30,229 nt of DNA from Verrucomicrobiota bacterium (GTDB lineage: Bacteria > Verrucomicrobiota > Verrucomicrobiia > Opitutales > Opitutaceae). The notes below the pieces were generated by a model, which did not search any database, had not been told where the DNA came from, and saw only the letters and a list, made by a program, of their open reading frames with translations. Position numbers and translations under genes: made by a program. Numbering within the stretch: position 1 is the first letter of the stretch; every line of letters starts with the position of its first letter. Positions 17,231 to 24,432 of the stretch are shown one piece after another. The stretch covers positions 1-30,229 of the forward strand of contig JAEWBF010000113.1 in the NCBI GenBank assembly GCA_023391285.1, in the 5' to 3' direction.

Positions 17231-17285
17231 ACTTCGACCTCCGCTCTCTCCCACGCGCCCCCGATCAGAAACCATTCGCGCCCTC

Positions 17286-18644
17286 ATGAAACCCTTCTTC
17301 TCCTTGCGCCCTGCCCCTTGCTCCCTACTCCTCGCCGCGCTTTCGGCGCTCCTCCTCATCCCCACCGCCACCCTCGCGGCGATCGCCCCCAACGTCATCC
17401 GCACCCGCGTCGCCGGCATCGACCTCATCGCCTACAAAACCGGCGTCAAAAACGTCGTCACCCTCCGCGGCTCGCTCCCTGCCGGCGACGCCTACAGCAC
17501 CGACGGCAACATCGCCGTCGCCACCCTCGCCGGCATGCTCCTCGATCAGGGCACCACCAAGAACGACAAATTCGCCATCGCCGAAAAACTCGAAAGCGTC
17601 GGCGCCAACATCGATTTCTCCGTCGGCACCCACATGGCCGAGGTCAGCGCGAAATGCCTCTCGAAAGACCTCCCGCTCGTCATCGAACTCATCGCCGAAC
17701 AACTCCGCACGCCCGCCCTCTCCGCCGAAGAATTCGAGAAAGCCAAAAAACAATTCATCGGCGGTCTGCAGCGTTCCCTCGAAAGCACCGACTTCCGCGC
17801 CGCCGACGCCTTCACGCGCGCCATCTATCCCGTCGGACACCCCAACCGCACCGAATCTCCCGAAGACTTCATCGCCGCCACCGAGCAGGCCACCCTCGAG
17901 GAAGTAAAAGCCTTCCACCAAAAGCACTACGGCCCCAAAAATTTCACGCTCGTCGTCGTCGGCGACATCGACGTCGCCCAGCTCCAATCCGAAGTCAGCC
18001 GCCACTTCGCCGGCTGGACCGGCGGCGTCGACCTCCTCCAACCCGCTATCGCCGCCGGCACCGACGCCCCGCGCGAGCAGAACATCTTCATGGCCGACAA
18101 AACCAGCGTATCCGTGGTCATGGGACAACCCAGCTCGCTCCGTTACAGCGATCCCGATTACCAAGCGCTTCGCCTCGCCACCGCCATCCTCGGCAGCGGC
18201 TTCACCGGCCGCCTTATGGCCAACGTCCGCGACAAGGAAGGCCTCACCTACGGCATCGGTTCCCGCCTCAACCACGACACGTTCACTGCCGGCGATTGGA
18301 GCATCAACGCCACCTTCGCCCCGCAACTTCTCGACCAAGGCCTCGCCTCCACGAAGCGCCAGCTGACCGAATGGTATGAGAAAGGCGCTACCCCTGACGA
18401 GGTCTCCCGCCGCAAGGAAAACTTCGTCGGCACCTTCAAAGTCGGTCTCGCCACCACCGGCGGACTTGCCGCCAATCTCCTCGCCGCCATCCACCGCGGC
18501 TACGACGTGACGTGGCTCGACGAATACCCCAAAAAAATCAACTCCCTCACCCCGCAACAGGTAAACGGCGCCATCAAGAAATACCTGAAGCCCGACCAGC
18601 TCTACATCATCAAGGCCGGCAGCATACCGACGGCGGCGAACTAA
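17286..18644 (+). CDS. Secreted M16 peptidase-like protein, non-catalytic partner
   Basis: A 452-residue M16 homologue with a signal peptide (hydrophobic stretch about residues 12-32). Where active members have HXXEH it reads LAGMLLDQGT (residues 81-90), so the zinc site is missing. The C-terminal half keeps the family segment DKEGLTYGIGSRL, equivalent to the R/Y motif that holds the substrate C-terminus. With the catalytic M16 protein just upstream it forms the classic alpha/beta M16B arrangement, in which both proteins are needed for activity. The two genes are probably cotranscribed even though a dispersed repeat lies between them. The start ATG at 17286 follows CGCGCCCTC and was chosen to include the signal peptide. 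Confidence 0.92.
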   Translation: MKPFFSLRPAPCSLLLAALSALLLIPTATLAAIAPNVIRTRVAGIDLIAYKTGVKNVVTLRGSLPAGDAYSTDGNIAVATLAGMLLDQGTTKNDKFAIAEKLESVGANIDFSVGTHMAEVSAKCLSKDLPLVIELIAEQLRTPALSAEEFEKAKKQFIGGLQRSLESTDFRAADAFTRAIYPVGHPNRTESPEDFIAATEQATLEEVKAFHQKHYGPKNFTLVVVGDIDVAQLQSEVSRHFAGWTGGVDLLQPAIAAGTDAPREQNIFMADKTSVSVVMGQPSSLRYSDPDYQALRLATAILGSGFTGRLMANVRDKEGLTYGIGSRLNHDTFTAGDWSINATFAPQLLDQGLASTKRQLTEWYEKGATPDEVSRRKENFVGTFKVGLATTGGLAANLLAAIHRGYDVTWLDEYPKKINSLTPQQVNGAIKKYLKPDQLYIIKAGSIPTAAN

Positions 18645-18654
18645 CCCGCCGCCG

Positions 18655-18756
18655 CGGAAGCTCCAAGCACCAAAGAACCTCCAATTCCCAAACACCAATC
18701 TCCGCTGTTTGAGATTTGGTCCTTCTCTGGAGCTTGGATCTTGGTCCTTGAATCTT
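18655..18756. repeat. Inverted pair of CTTGGA/TCCAAG repeats
   Basis: A minus-oriented copy (GCTCCAAGCACCAAAGAACC, near 18660) faces a plus-oriented copy (GGAGCTTGGATCTTGG, near 18729). The plus copy matches the core of the leaders at 3787-3847 and 5701-5761. Together they form an imperfect inverted repeat between two convergent genes, where they could work as a two-way transcription end. Confidence 0.6.
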
Positions 18757-18789
18757 CCCGCCGCTCCGCGGCGGGCCGCGGCGGGCTAC
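18757..18789 (-). repeat. GTAG-headed hairpin overlapping a stop codon
   Basis: On the minus strand GTAG (18789-18786) contains the TAG stop of the pRiA4b-like gene and is followed by a GC-rich palindrome. The strongest stem is CCCGCCGC (18757-18764) with GCGGCGGG (18768-18775) around TCC, as read on the plus strand. Confidence 0.55.
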
Positions 18790-19379
18790 TTCCCCAATTT
18801 CTTCAACGCCTTGTTGATCTTCTCCAGATCGCAAACGTCCGCCCGATACTCCGGCCCGAGCCATTCGATCCACTCGCGCCCAAGCTCCGTATCCGGTTCC
18901 TTGATGCACGCGAGCATGTCGTGAAACGCCTCCAATCCGCCGCAATCCTCCGGCGGACCCGCCCGTTCGCCCGCGATGCAAACCGGATACTGCGCGCCCT
19001 TCTTCGCCGGCTCGTGCCCCTCCACGCGAATCTCCACCTGCCAGCCTTCGCCAAAGTGATACCCATACATCAGCCGCTCGTGATGCTCCAAATCCAAATC
19101 CGCTAACGTCACGTCGCGATCGTCCTCGATCGTCAGCTCCTCGCGTTTCAACGGATTCCCGAACCGCAAATCGTCCAGGTGAAACGCATGCGTCTGGTAA
19201 TCGAACCAGTCGAAGAGCACCTGGATCGAATCATGCAGCCGCGAAAGCCACATCGCTTCGCGCACCACAATCCGCCGCCACACCTGCGGATTCGTTCCCA
19301 CCACATGGAGGCGCAGCGTGAAAACCCGCTCGGGTGTCTTCTTCGTCGCCGCCCCCGACCCTTCCTGAAGTCCAATCAT
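18786..19379 (-). CDS. Plasmid pRiA4b ORF-3 family protein
   Basis: A 197-residue cytoplasmic protein of the PRiA4_ORF3 family. Family marks are VWRRIVV (about residues 33-39), LHDSIQVLFDW (49-58), a HAFHLDD segment, YGYHFGEGWQVEI (105-117) and the signature PPEDCGG at 142-148. The family is widespread on plasmids and chromosomes, and its biochemical role is not established; many members lie near mobile or defence genes, but none is seen here. It lies 105 bases behind the TonB receptor gene on the same strand, so it could be read through from it, although GC hairpins stand between. The C-terminus is lysine-rich (KINKALKKLGK). Confidence 0.88.
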   Translation of the reverse strand: MIGLQEGSGAATKKTPERVFTLRLHVVGTNPQVWRRIVVREAMWLSRLHDSIQVLFDWFDYQTHAFHLDDLRFGNPLKREELTIEDDRDVTLADLDLEHHERLMYGYHFGEGWQVEIRVEGHEPAKKGAQYPVCIAGERAGPPEDCGGLEAFHDMLACIKEPDTELGREWIEWLGPEYRADVCDLEKINKALKKLGK

Positions 19380-19414
19380 CCCGCGACAACAGCACTCGCT
19401 TCATCCATTCGCAA

Positions 19415-19475
19415 GTAGGTAGGGCGAGGCAGCCCGCCCCGACCTGTCGGGGTCCCCGCCGAGCCGCCCCACCCC
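19415..19475. repeat. GTAGGTAGGG element with CCCCGAC/GTCGGGG hairpin
   Basis: A GTAGGTAGGGCGAGG stretch runs into a strong palindrome at 19437-19452 (CCCCGAC against GTCGGGG). It fills the gap between the TonB receptor stop and the pRiA4b-like gene on the minus strand. By its place it may end the receptor transcript, but no T-run is present on either side. Confidence 0.5.
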
Positions 19476-19484
19476 CCGCCGCCT

Positions 19485-21845
19485 TCAAAATCGAAACTTC
19501 ACATACCCCTCCACGCGCAGCGGCAGATCCTGAAACACCAGCACGTGATTCGAGAAGTTGTCGCCATTGTGAATCCAGTTCCGCTCATCCAACACGTTCA
19601 ACACGTCGATGTTCACCTCCCACGTCGGCTGCCGGTAAAACAAAAACGCATTCAAAAACACCTGCGCCGGGATCTGATATTCGTTCGTCAGATTCCCCGG
19701 CTGCTCGCTCTGCCAGCTCGCGCCGATTCCTCCGCCAAAACCGTTCTCCATCCGATACGAGAAGCTGCTGTTCACGATCCAGCGCGACAGCCCCGGGATC
19801 CGATAATTTCCGCGCGGCAGCTTGTCCCATTGAAACCCGAGCCCGTTCCCGCGCCCGCCCGGCCCCGCGCCCAACGCATACAGGTTATACAACGACAACC
19901 CGCCCGCCTGCGTCGCCGTCGAGTTGTCGAACCGCCCATCCGTGTAAGCCACGTTGAACGTCGCATTGAACCGCAGATGCGGCTGATAAACGAACTCCAG
20001 CTCCGCTCCGCGCATTTTCAAATTCTTCACGTCGCCGCCGAGCTCGAGCTCCTGGCGCCGTTGATCGAACACCGACGCCCCCGCATACAGCTTGTTCTCC
20101 AGCAGCGAGAACTTCGCCCCTACCTCCGCCAGCCGGCTTAGGTTGGTGAAATCGTCCGGATCGATCACGCCGTTCCCGTCATCGTCTTCCTTCAACATGA
20201 TCCCGCCGCCGGTCACGTTTCCGTGCACCGCCACCGCGCGTTGATACGTCGCATACAACGTCGCCTTCGGCGTCACCCGATAGATCGCGCTCGCGTTCCA
20301 CGACACCGCTTCGTCGCTGTGCTTGTCCGCCCACGGCACCCCCGCCGCCTCCCCCAACGGATCGCGCGCCTTCGCGTAAAATCCATCCAAACGCACGCCC
20401 GCCAGCACCGAGAACTTTTCGCTCAACTTGATCTCGTCCTGCACAAACACCGCCGGATTCCACAACCGAGAATCCGTCGTCTCCGGACTCCCATACGACG
20501 CCGGGAAAAACAAATACCCTTCCGGCCCCTCGAACCCCGGCCAATACGACTCCGGATAATCCTTCACATGACTGAACACCGGATTCGCGCGCGTGAGATC
20601 ATACTGGAAGAAATACTCGTTGAAATAATTCGTGTAGCTCAGCCGGTCCTCGAACCGCACCGTCGCGCCCGCGATCACGTCGTGCGTCACCCCGTCGCCG
20701 CCAAAGCTCGCATGCCACTCCGTCCGATTCTCGAACGTCGCCTGCTCCGCCCATTCCGCGTATTCGAAATGATGATATCTCCGGCGGTCCACCCACTCCG
20801 CCAGCGTGCGATTCACCAGCTTCCTCCCCGGCGCCAGCTGCGCCGTCACGATAAACTGCCCCCGCAAAACATCCGCGTCCGAGAAATCCCCCGGCGACAA
20901 CAGCGTCGCATCCCGCGGCAGATCTACCCAGGCCATCCCCGGAATCGTCCCCGCCAGCGCCCCCGCGTCCGAATACCCGAGATCCGGCAGATCGCCCGTG
21001 TAATACCGCCCGTGATCGATCAATTCCTGATTCGGCCGATTCACCCCCAGCAGCTGCGGCGTCGCTTGCGAGATATACTGCGCATTCGCCTGCAGCGTCA
21101 CCGCGTCGCTCGGCCGGCGTATCCAGGAAACAAACACATCCTGCCGGTCGTCGCGCCCGCCGTGTCGTTTGAAGAAGGTGTCGTCCTCCTTGCCTTCATA
21201 GCTCAACCGCCACGCCGACTTTCCATCCGCGAACGGCGCCGTGGTGTCGATCTGCCACGAGCCGTTCAACCATGACGCGCCGCCCGGCACCCACGTGCCG
21301 ACGCGCGCCGTCACCGTCGTCTCCGGCGAAAACTTCGGCTGCTTCGTCACGTAGTTCACATAACCGCCCGTGAAAAATCCGCTGCCATACACCGCCGAGC
21401 CCGGCCCGCGCACCACGTCGACCGCCTCCACGTTGTTGAACGACGGCATGTATCCAAAATTATTATAACTCAGCCGCTGCCCGTTCAAAAACGTCTCCGC
21501 CAGATCCCCGCGCACGTTCGGAATCGTCGCCTTCCCATAACTCGCCGGCGCATAGCTCCCCGGCGCAAACGCCACAAACTCCCGCACGCCCTCGATCCCG
21601 CGCTCGCGCAGCAAGCCTTGCGTGATCGTCGACACGCCCCGCGGCGTCTCGAGCACTCCGCGCAAATCCCCGAACACACCCTCGACCGGCCGGATCAGCG
21701 GATTCACCGATTCCTCCACCGGCACGCCCGTCACCTCGAACAAATCGAGACGGACCGGCTCGTCGGCGTCATTTTGCGCCCGCGCAACCATCACGGTCAC
21801 GCCGGCAGCCATTATCACGGAAGCGAGTTTTGTCGGGAGTTTCAT
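19485..21845 (-). CDS. TonB-dependent outer-membrane receptor under a TPP riboswitch
   Basis: A 786-residue outer-membrane receptor. I start it at 21845 (MKLPTKLASVIMAAGVTVMV), giving a signal peptide cleaved near ARAQ; an ATG eight codons upstream is less fitting. The plug domain covers about residues 60-170 (LETPRGVSTIT, then VRGPGSAVYGSGFFTGGYVN), followed by the beta-barrel, whose last strand ends with Phe (EGYVKFRF) as needed for barrel assembly. The plug looks like siderophore-type receptors, but a thiamine pyrophosphate riboswitch stands in its 5' leader. The likely cargo is therefore thiamine, a thiamine phosphate or a pyrimidine or thiazole precursor, taken up when TPP is low. TonB-ExbBD and the inner-membrane transporter are not in the window. 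The gene has few sequence-near relatives in this window to compare with; substrate is inferred from regulation only. Confidence 0.93.
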   Translation of the reverse strand: MKLPTKLASVIMAAGVTVMVARAQNDADEPVRLDLFEVTGVPVEESVNPLIRPVEGVFGDLRGVLETPRGVSTITQGLLRERGIEGVREFVAFAPGSYAPASYGKATIPNVRGDLAETFLNGQRLSYNNFGYMPSFNNVEAVDVVRGPGSAVYGSGFFTGGYVNYVTKQPKFSPETTVTARVGTWVPGGASWLNGSWQIDTTAPFADGKSAWRLSYEGKEDDTFFKRHGGRDDRQDVFVSWIRRPSDAVTLQANAQYISQATPQLLGVNRPNQELIDHGRYYTGDLPDLGYSDAGALAGTIPGMAWVDLPRDATLLSPGDFSDADVLRGQFIVTAQLAPGRKLVNRTLAEWVDRRRYHHFEYAEWAEQATFENRTEWHASFGGDGVTHDVIAGATVRFEDRLSYTNYFNEYFFQYDLTRANPVFSHVKDYPESYWPGFEGPEGYLFFPASYGSPETTDSRLWNPAVFVQDEIKLSEKFSVLAGVRLDGFYAKARDPLGEAAGVPWADKHSDEAVSWNASAIYRVTPKATLYATYQRAVAVHGNVTGGGIMLKEDDDGNGVIDPDDFTNLSRLAEVGAKFSLLENKLYAGASVFDQRRQELELGGDVKNLKMRGAELEFVYQPHLRFNATFNVAYTDGRFDNSTATQAGGLSLYNLYALGAGPGGRGNGLGFQWDKLPRGNYRIPGLSRWIVNSSFSYRMENGFGGGIGASWQSEQPGNLTNEYQIPAQVFLNAFLFYRQPTWEVNIDVLNVLDERNWIHNGDNFSNHVLVFQDLPLRVEGYVKFRF

Positions 21846-21884
21846 TGAGTCGATCGCCCGACCCGCCACGAACTCCCGTCGAAA

Positions 21885-21901
21885 GGGGCGCCACGCGCCC
21901 C
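21885..21901 (-). promoter_or_regulatory. Candidate riboswitch expression platform hairpin
   Basis: On the minus strand GGGGCGC (21901-21895) pairs with GCGCCCC (21891-21885) around GTG, followed by TTT. It lies between the TPP aptamer and the receptor ATG. It could be a short terminator or part of a switch controlling translation; the T-run is short, so the mode of control is open. Confidence 0.5.
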
Positions 21902-21920
21902 ACGGCGCTCCTCGCGGCGC

Positions 21921-22014
21921 CTGCTGTTTCCTTCGTCGGCATGATCCGTGTCAGGTTCAAGGGTCGAGCGGCCGGTCGCACCGCAATCTCAGCCCTCCGC
22001 GGAGGACACCCCTA
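21921..22014 (-). promoter_or_regulatory. TPP (thiamine pyrophosphate) riboswitch
   Basis: Reading the minus strand from 22014, the conserved THI-box blocks come in order: GGGGTGTCC, then GGGCTGAGA, then ACCCTTGAACCTGA, then GGATCATGCCGACGAAGGAA. CUGAGA and the ACCC(U)UUGAACCUGA / GGAUCAUGCCGGCGAAGGGA elements are the ligand-binding core of the TPP aptamer, and they are nearly exact here. It ends about 75 bases before the ATG of the TonB receptor. TPP riboswitches lower expression when TPP is plentiful. Confidence 0.95.
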
Positions 22015-22073
22015 CAGGCGGGCGCACAGAAATCGCGCGACCTCTCCCAACGCAAGAAAAACCTTCGTCACAA

Positions 22074-22109
22074 GAAAAACGGCACAGACGCTCGCGCACC
22101 CGTGCCGTT
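22074..22109 (-). terminator. Minus-strand hairpin with T-run upstream of the riboswitch
   Basis: On the minus strand AACGGCAC (22109-22102) pairs with GTGCCGTT (22085-22078) over a 16-base loop, and the T-run continues to 22075. This has the form of an intrinsic terminator. It would stop minus-strand readthrough from the phosphatase side before the riboswitch. The remaining spacer to 22323 shows no gene; no convincing receptor promoter was found. Confidence 0.45.
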
Positions 22110-22323
22110 CCATGGCCAAATCAATCCGCGGGGAAAAGCGCCCTCATTGCCTTCAAGTCAAACGCCGCTTTCCATCCTCGCCGAAAATCCGGCTAACCCC
22201 ACCACCCGGGTCGGAGTTTCCCCGAGAGCCGGGCGCGAACGACCTGCTCGCCGGAAATCACCCCACCTCCCGGACCGCAAATCGACTTGTAGCCAGCATT
22301 CTGCTCCGGGCCTAAGTTCCACC

Positions 22324-22506
22324 ATGCATCCTCATCTCTACTTCATCCCGCTCATCATCTTGGCCGGCGCCATCTTCCTCTTCATCATGTTTCGACGCAG
22401 CCGACGCGAATTGCCCGCCGGTCGTCCCGACGCCACCCCGCCCCAACACCTCGATCGCGACAACGACCCCGCCCGCCGTCGCGCCATGACCGAAGGCCCG
22501 CAATAA
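22324..22506 (+). CDS. Small single-pass membrane protein
   Basis: A 60-residue ORF. Residues about 6-23 form one hydrophobic helix (YFIPLIILAGAIFLFIMF), followed by a basic patch (RRSRRE), suggesting an N-out, C-in helix. The polar C-terminus is rich in Pro, Asp and Arg (PPQHLDRDNDPARRRAM). I do not recognise the family. The frame is open far upstream, but only this part has protein-like character. It lies between the divergently placed riboswitch leader and the convergent phosphatase gene, and a GGAG-headed hairpin follows its stop. It is probably real, given the clear TM helix and the ATG just before it, but there is no supporting homologue I can name. Confidence 0.6.
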   Translation: MHPHLYFIPLIILAGAIFLFIMFRRSRRELPAGRPDATPPQHLDRDNDPARRRAMTEGPQ

Positions 22507-22517
22507 CCAACGCCCCT

Positions 22518-22541
22518 GGAGGCGCGGTGCCCCCACCGCGC
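22518..22541. repeat. GGAG-headed hairpin between convergent genes
   Basis: After a GGAG foot, GCGCGGTG (22522-22529) pairs perfectly with CACCGCGC (22534-22541) around CCCC. It occupies the short gap between the ends of the small membrane protein gene and the phosphatase gene. GGAG is the known alternative to GTAG at the foot of REP elements. Confidence 0.7.
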
Positions 22542-22565
22542 AATCTCCACCGCGCTCCTTCTTCC

Positions 22566-24320
22566 TCACTGCACCTCGAAAATCTCTGCCAACACCGTCC
22601 CCACTTTTCCATCCGCACTCCGCACCACCGCCGTATATACACCGGGCGAGAGCGTGATCACCAGCGCCGCATCCTTCCCATCCGAACTCGTCAACGGCCC
22701 CGCCCCGACTCGCGTGAAGAGATTCTTCAACTGGGCCACGTTTCCATCCACCCAGTTGTCATTCTGCGCAATTATCGCGGATCCTTTGTGCACCGTGAAC
22801 ATCGGGTCCGGCAACGCGTCCGACACGCCGTGCATCGCCAGGCTCGGACCCACCGCGCGAATCAAAACCGTGCGCGGATGCACGCCGCCGATCACGAACC
22901 CCACAATGGTCACGCCATCGACGCTCGAAATCCGGTCGCGCGACGACAGTGCCGTCAGCGCGCGTTCCGCCGGATTCGTCGTCACCGTTCCATCCAGCCC
23001 TGAATAAACCACGGTCGACGTTCCCGTGAAACGCCCCGACAACCGCGCGCCTTCACCCACGCGTTTCCCGTAATACTGCGCCTGCACACTCGCACCGCCG
23101 TCATCCGTAATTTCCAACACCCCGTATTGCAGGCGTCCCGGGATCGCGCCGCCACTATACGGTCCGCCTTTCACCGAACCGTCGCGCGTCAACGCCGCGC
23201 CATGCATCACCGGCATCGCCGCGCCACCACCATCCGCGTAATCTGCGTTCCGCCCATCGTCGTAAGCGATCCCGTGCATGTCCCCCGACAGAATCGCCAA
23301 ATTCGTGATGCCCGCGCTCTTGATGAAATTCGCGATCGCCTTCCGCTCCGTCGCATAAATTCCCCAGTCGTCCGCCCCGGTTCCCGCCACACTGATCCAC
23401 GGCACCGGATTCACCCACAGGATCAACGGATAACCCGCATCCCGCGCCGCCAGCAATTCCCGCTTGAACCACGCCATCTGCGCCGCACCCAGCCGCACTT
23501 TCGCCGCATTGTCCGGCGCCCGAATGCTCGCACTCGCGCTCCGCAAATCCGTCATGATCACCCGCACGCGCCCAATCGTGAAGGCCTGCCCAATCGTCCC
23601 ATCGCCGGCCGCTCGCGGATAATGCGGCACATAATCGCCATACGCCTGCCGCGCCGCATCGCGCCCGATCGACGTCCCGTCCGAATCGTTCCCGGCATAA
23701 TCGTGATCGTCCCACACATACGCCACCGGAACGTTGCGATAGAGCTCCGCCTGCGCCGGCGCGCTGAGCACGCTGTCATAGTTTTTCCGATACTCCTCCA
23801 CGTTCGTGCTGTTCGTGTTCGAATAATGCAGGTCCCCCGTGTTGATGAACACCACCGGCTTCTCCTCCCGAATCGCCTCATAAGCCCGCTGGTCCTTGTC
23901 GCGGTAATCTCCGCACGAGCCGAACACGATCTTGAACGACGCCGCTCCATTCGGAAACGTGCGAAACTGCCCCCGCCACTCCGCCTCGCCGCGCAGCACG
24001 CCATCCACCTCGAATCCGTAATAATAAAGCGTGTTCGCCTTCAGCATCGGCGCCTCGAGCTTCACCACCCGGCCGGTAGCCGACGACGCCTTCACCGACG
24101 CCGAATAAACCGGTTTCGTCAGCGCCGGGCTTTCACTCAACACCCACCGCACCGCTGCGCCTTCGCTCTTCACGCGGACCGCCGCCGTCGCGCCGGTCGT
24201 CGTTACATTCCCTACCCACGCCCCGCTTTCGAAAGGGGTGGTTTGAGCCTGTAACCAGGAAATTGAAACGCCCAGCAGCAGCAGAAGACGCAGAGTTCGC
24301 ACGACAGGGAATCCCACCAT
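22566..24320 (-). CDS. Secreted PhoD-like alkaline phosphatase with C-terminal beta domain
   Basis: A 584-residue protein with a signal peptide (RLLLLLGVSISWLQA, cleaved near residue 25). Residues about 28-122 form the N-terminal fibronectin-like domain of PhoD enzymes. The metallophosphatase domain follows with its metal-binding blocks: FGSCGD (133-138), GDLHY (162-166), WDDHD (203-207) and SGDMHG (345-350). It probably hydrolyses phosphodiesters and monoesters outside the cytoplasm, using calcium and iron as known for PhoD. Residues about 455-584 form an extra domain (GFVIGGVHPRTVLIRAVGPSL, then NDNWVD and LSPGVYTAVVR) that recurs at the C-termini of secreted verrucomicrobial proteins and probably serves anchoring or sorting. 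It is followed on the other strand by a tiny gene; its upstream neighbour on the same strand is a DUF885 peptidase. Confidence 0.92.
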   Translation of the reverse strand: MVGFPVVRTLRLLLLLGVSISWLQAQTTPFESGAWVGNVTTTGATAAVRVKSEGAAVRWVLSESPALTKPVYSASVKASSATGRVVKLEAPMLKANTLYYYGFEVDGVLRGEAEWRGQFRTFPNGAASFKIVFGSCGDYRDKDQRAYEAIREEKPVVFINTGDLHYSNTNSTNVEEYRKNYDSVLSAPAQAELYRNVPVAYVWDDHDYAGNDSDGTSIGRDAARQAYGDYVPHYPRAAGDGTIGQAFTIGRVRVIMTDLRSASASIRAPDNAAKVRLGAAQMAWFKRELLAARDAGYPLILWVNPVPWISVAGTGADDWGIYATERKAIANFIKSAGITNLAILSGDMHGIAYDDGRNADYADGGGAAMPVMHGAALTRDGSVKGGPYSGGAIPGRLQYGVLEITDDGGASVQAQYYGKRVGEGARLSGRFTGTSTVVYSGLDGTVTTNPAERALTALSSRDRISSVDGVTIVGFVIGGVHPRTVLIRAVGPSLAMHGVSDALPDPMFTVHKGSAIIAQNDNWVDGNVAQLKNLFTRVGAGPLTSSDGKDAALVITLSPGVYTAVVRSADGKVGTVLAEIFEVQ

Positions 24321-24363
24321 GCGCCCAACCGGGGTTCACCTGATAAATAGTCAGCTCTCCCAA

Positions 24364-24393
24364 ATTACACATTTTTGCAGCCCGCTTCCGCAA
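24364..24393 (-). promoter_or_regulatory. Candidate promoter of the PhoD-like gene
   Basis: On the minus strand TTGCGG (24393-24388) and TGTAAT (24369-24364) are spaced by 18 bases and fit the -35/-10 pattern of the housekeeping sigma factor moderately well. They sit in the only AT-rich part of the gap between the DUF885 gene and the phosphatase start, about 45 bases before the ATG. Confidence 0.3.
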
Positions 24394-24432
24394 ACCAGAC
24401 GCCTTTGCCCCCGCCATGCCACCACGCTTCGG

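Noticed and set aside
21622..22323. Upstream extension of the 60-residue membrane protein into a 294-residue protein
   Set aside because: The extension runs antisense through the receptor start and TPP aptamer and has low-complexity, basic content; only the last 60 residues look like protein.
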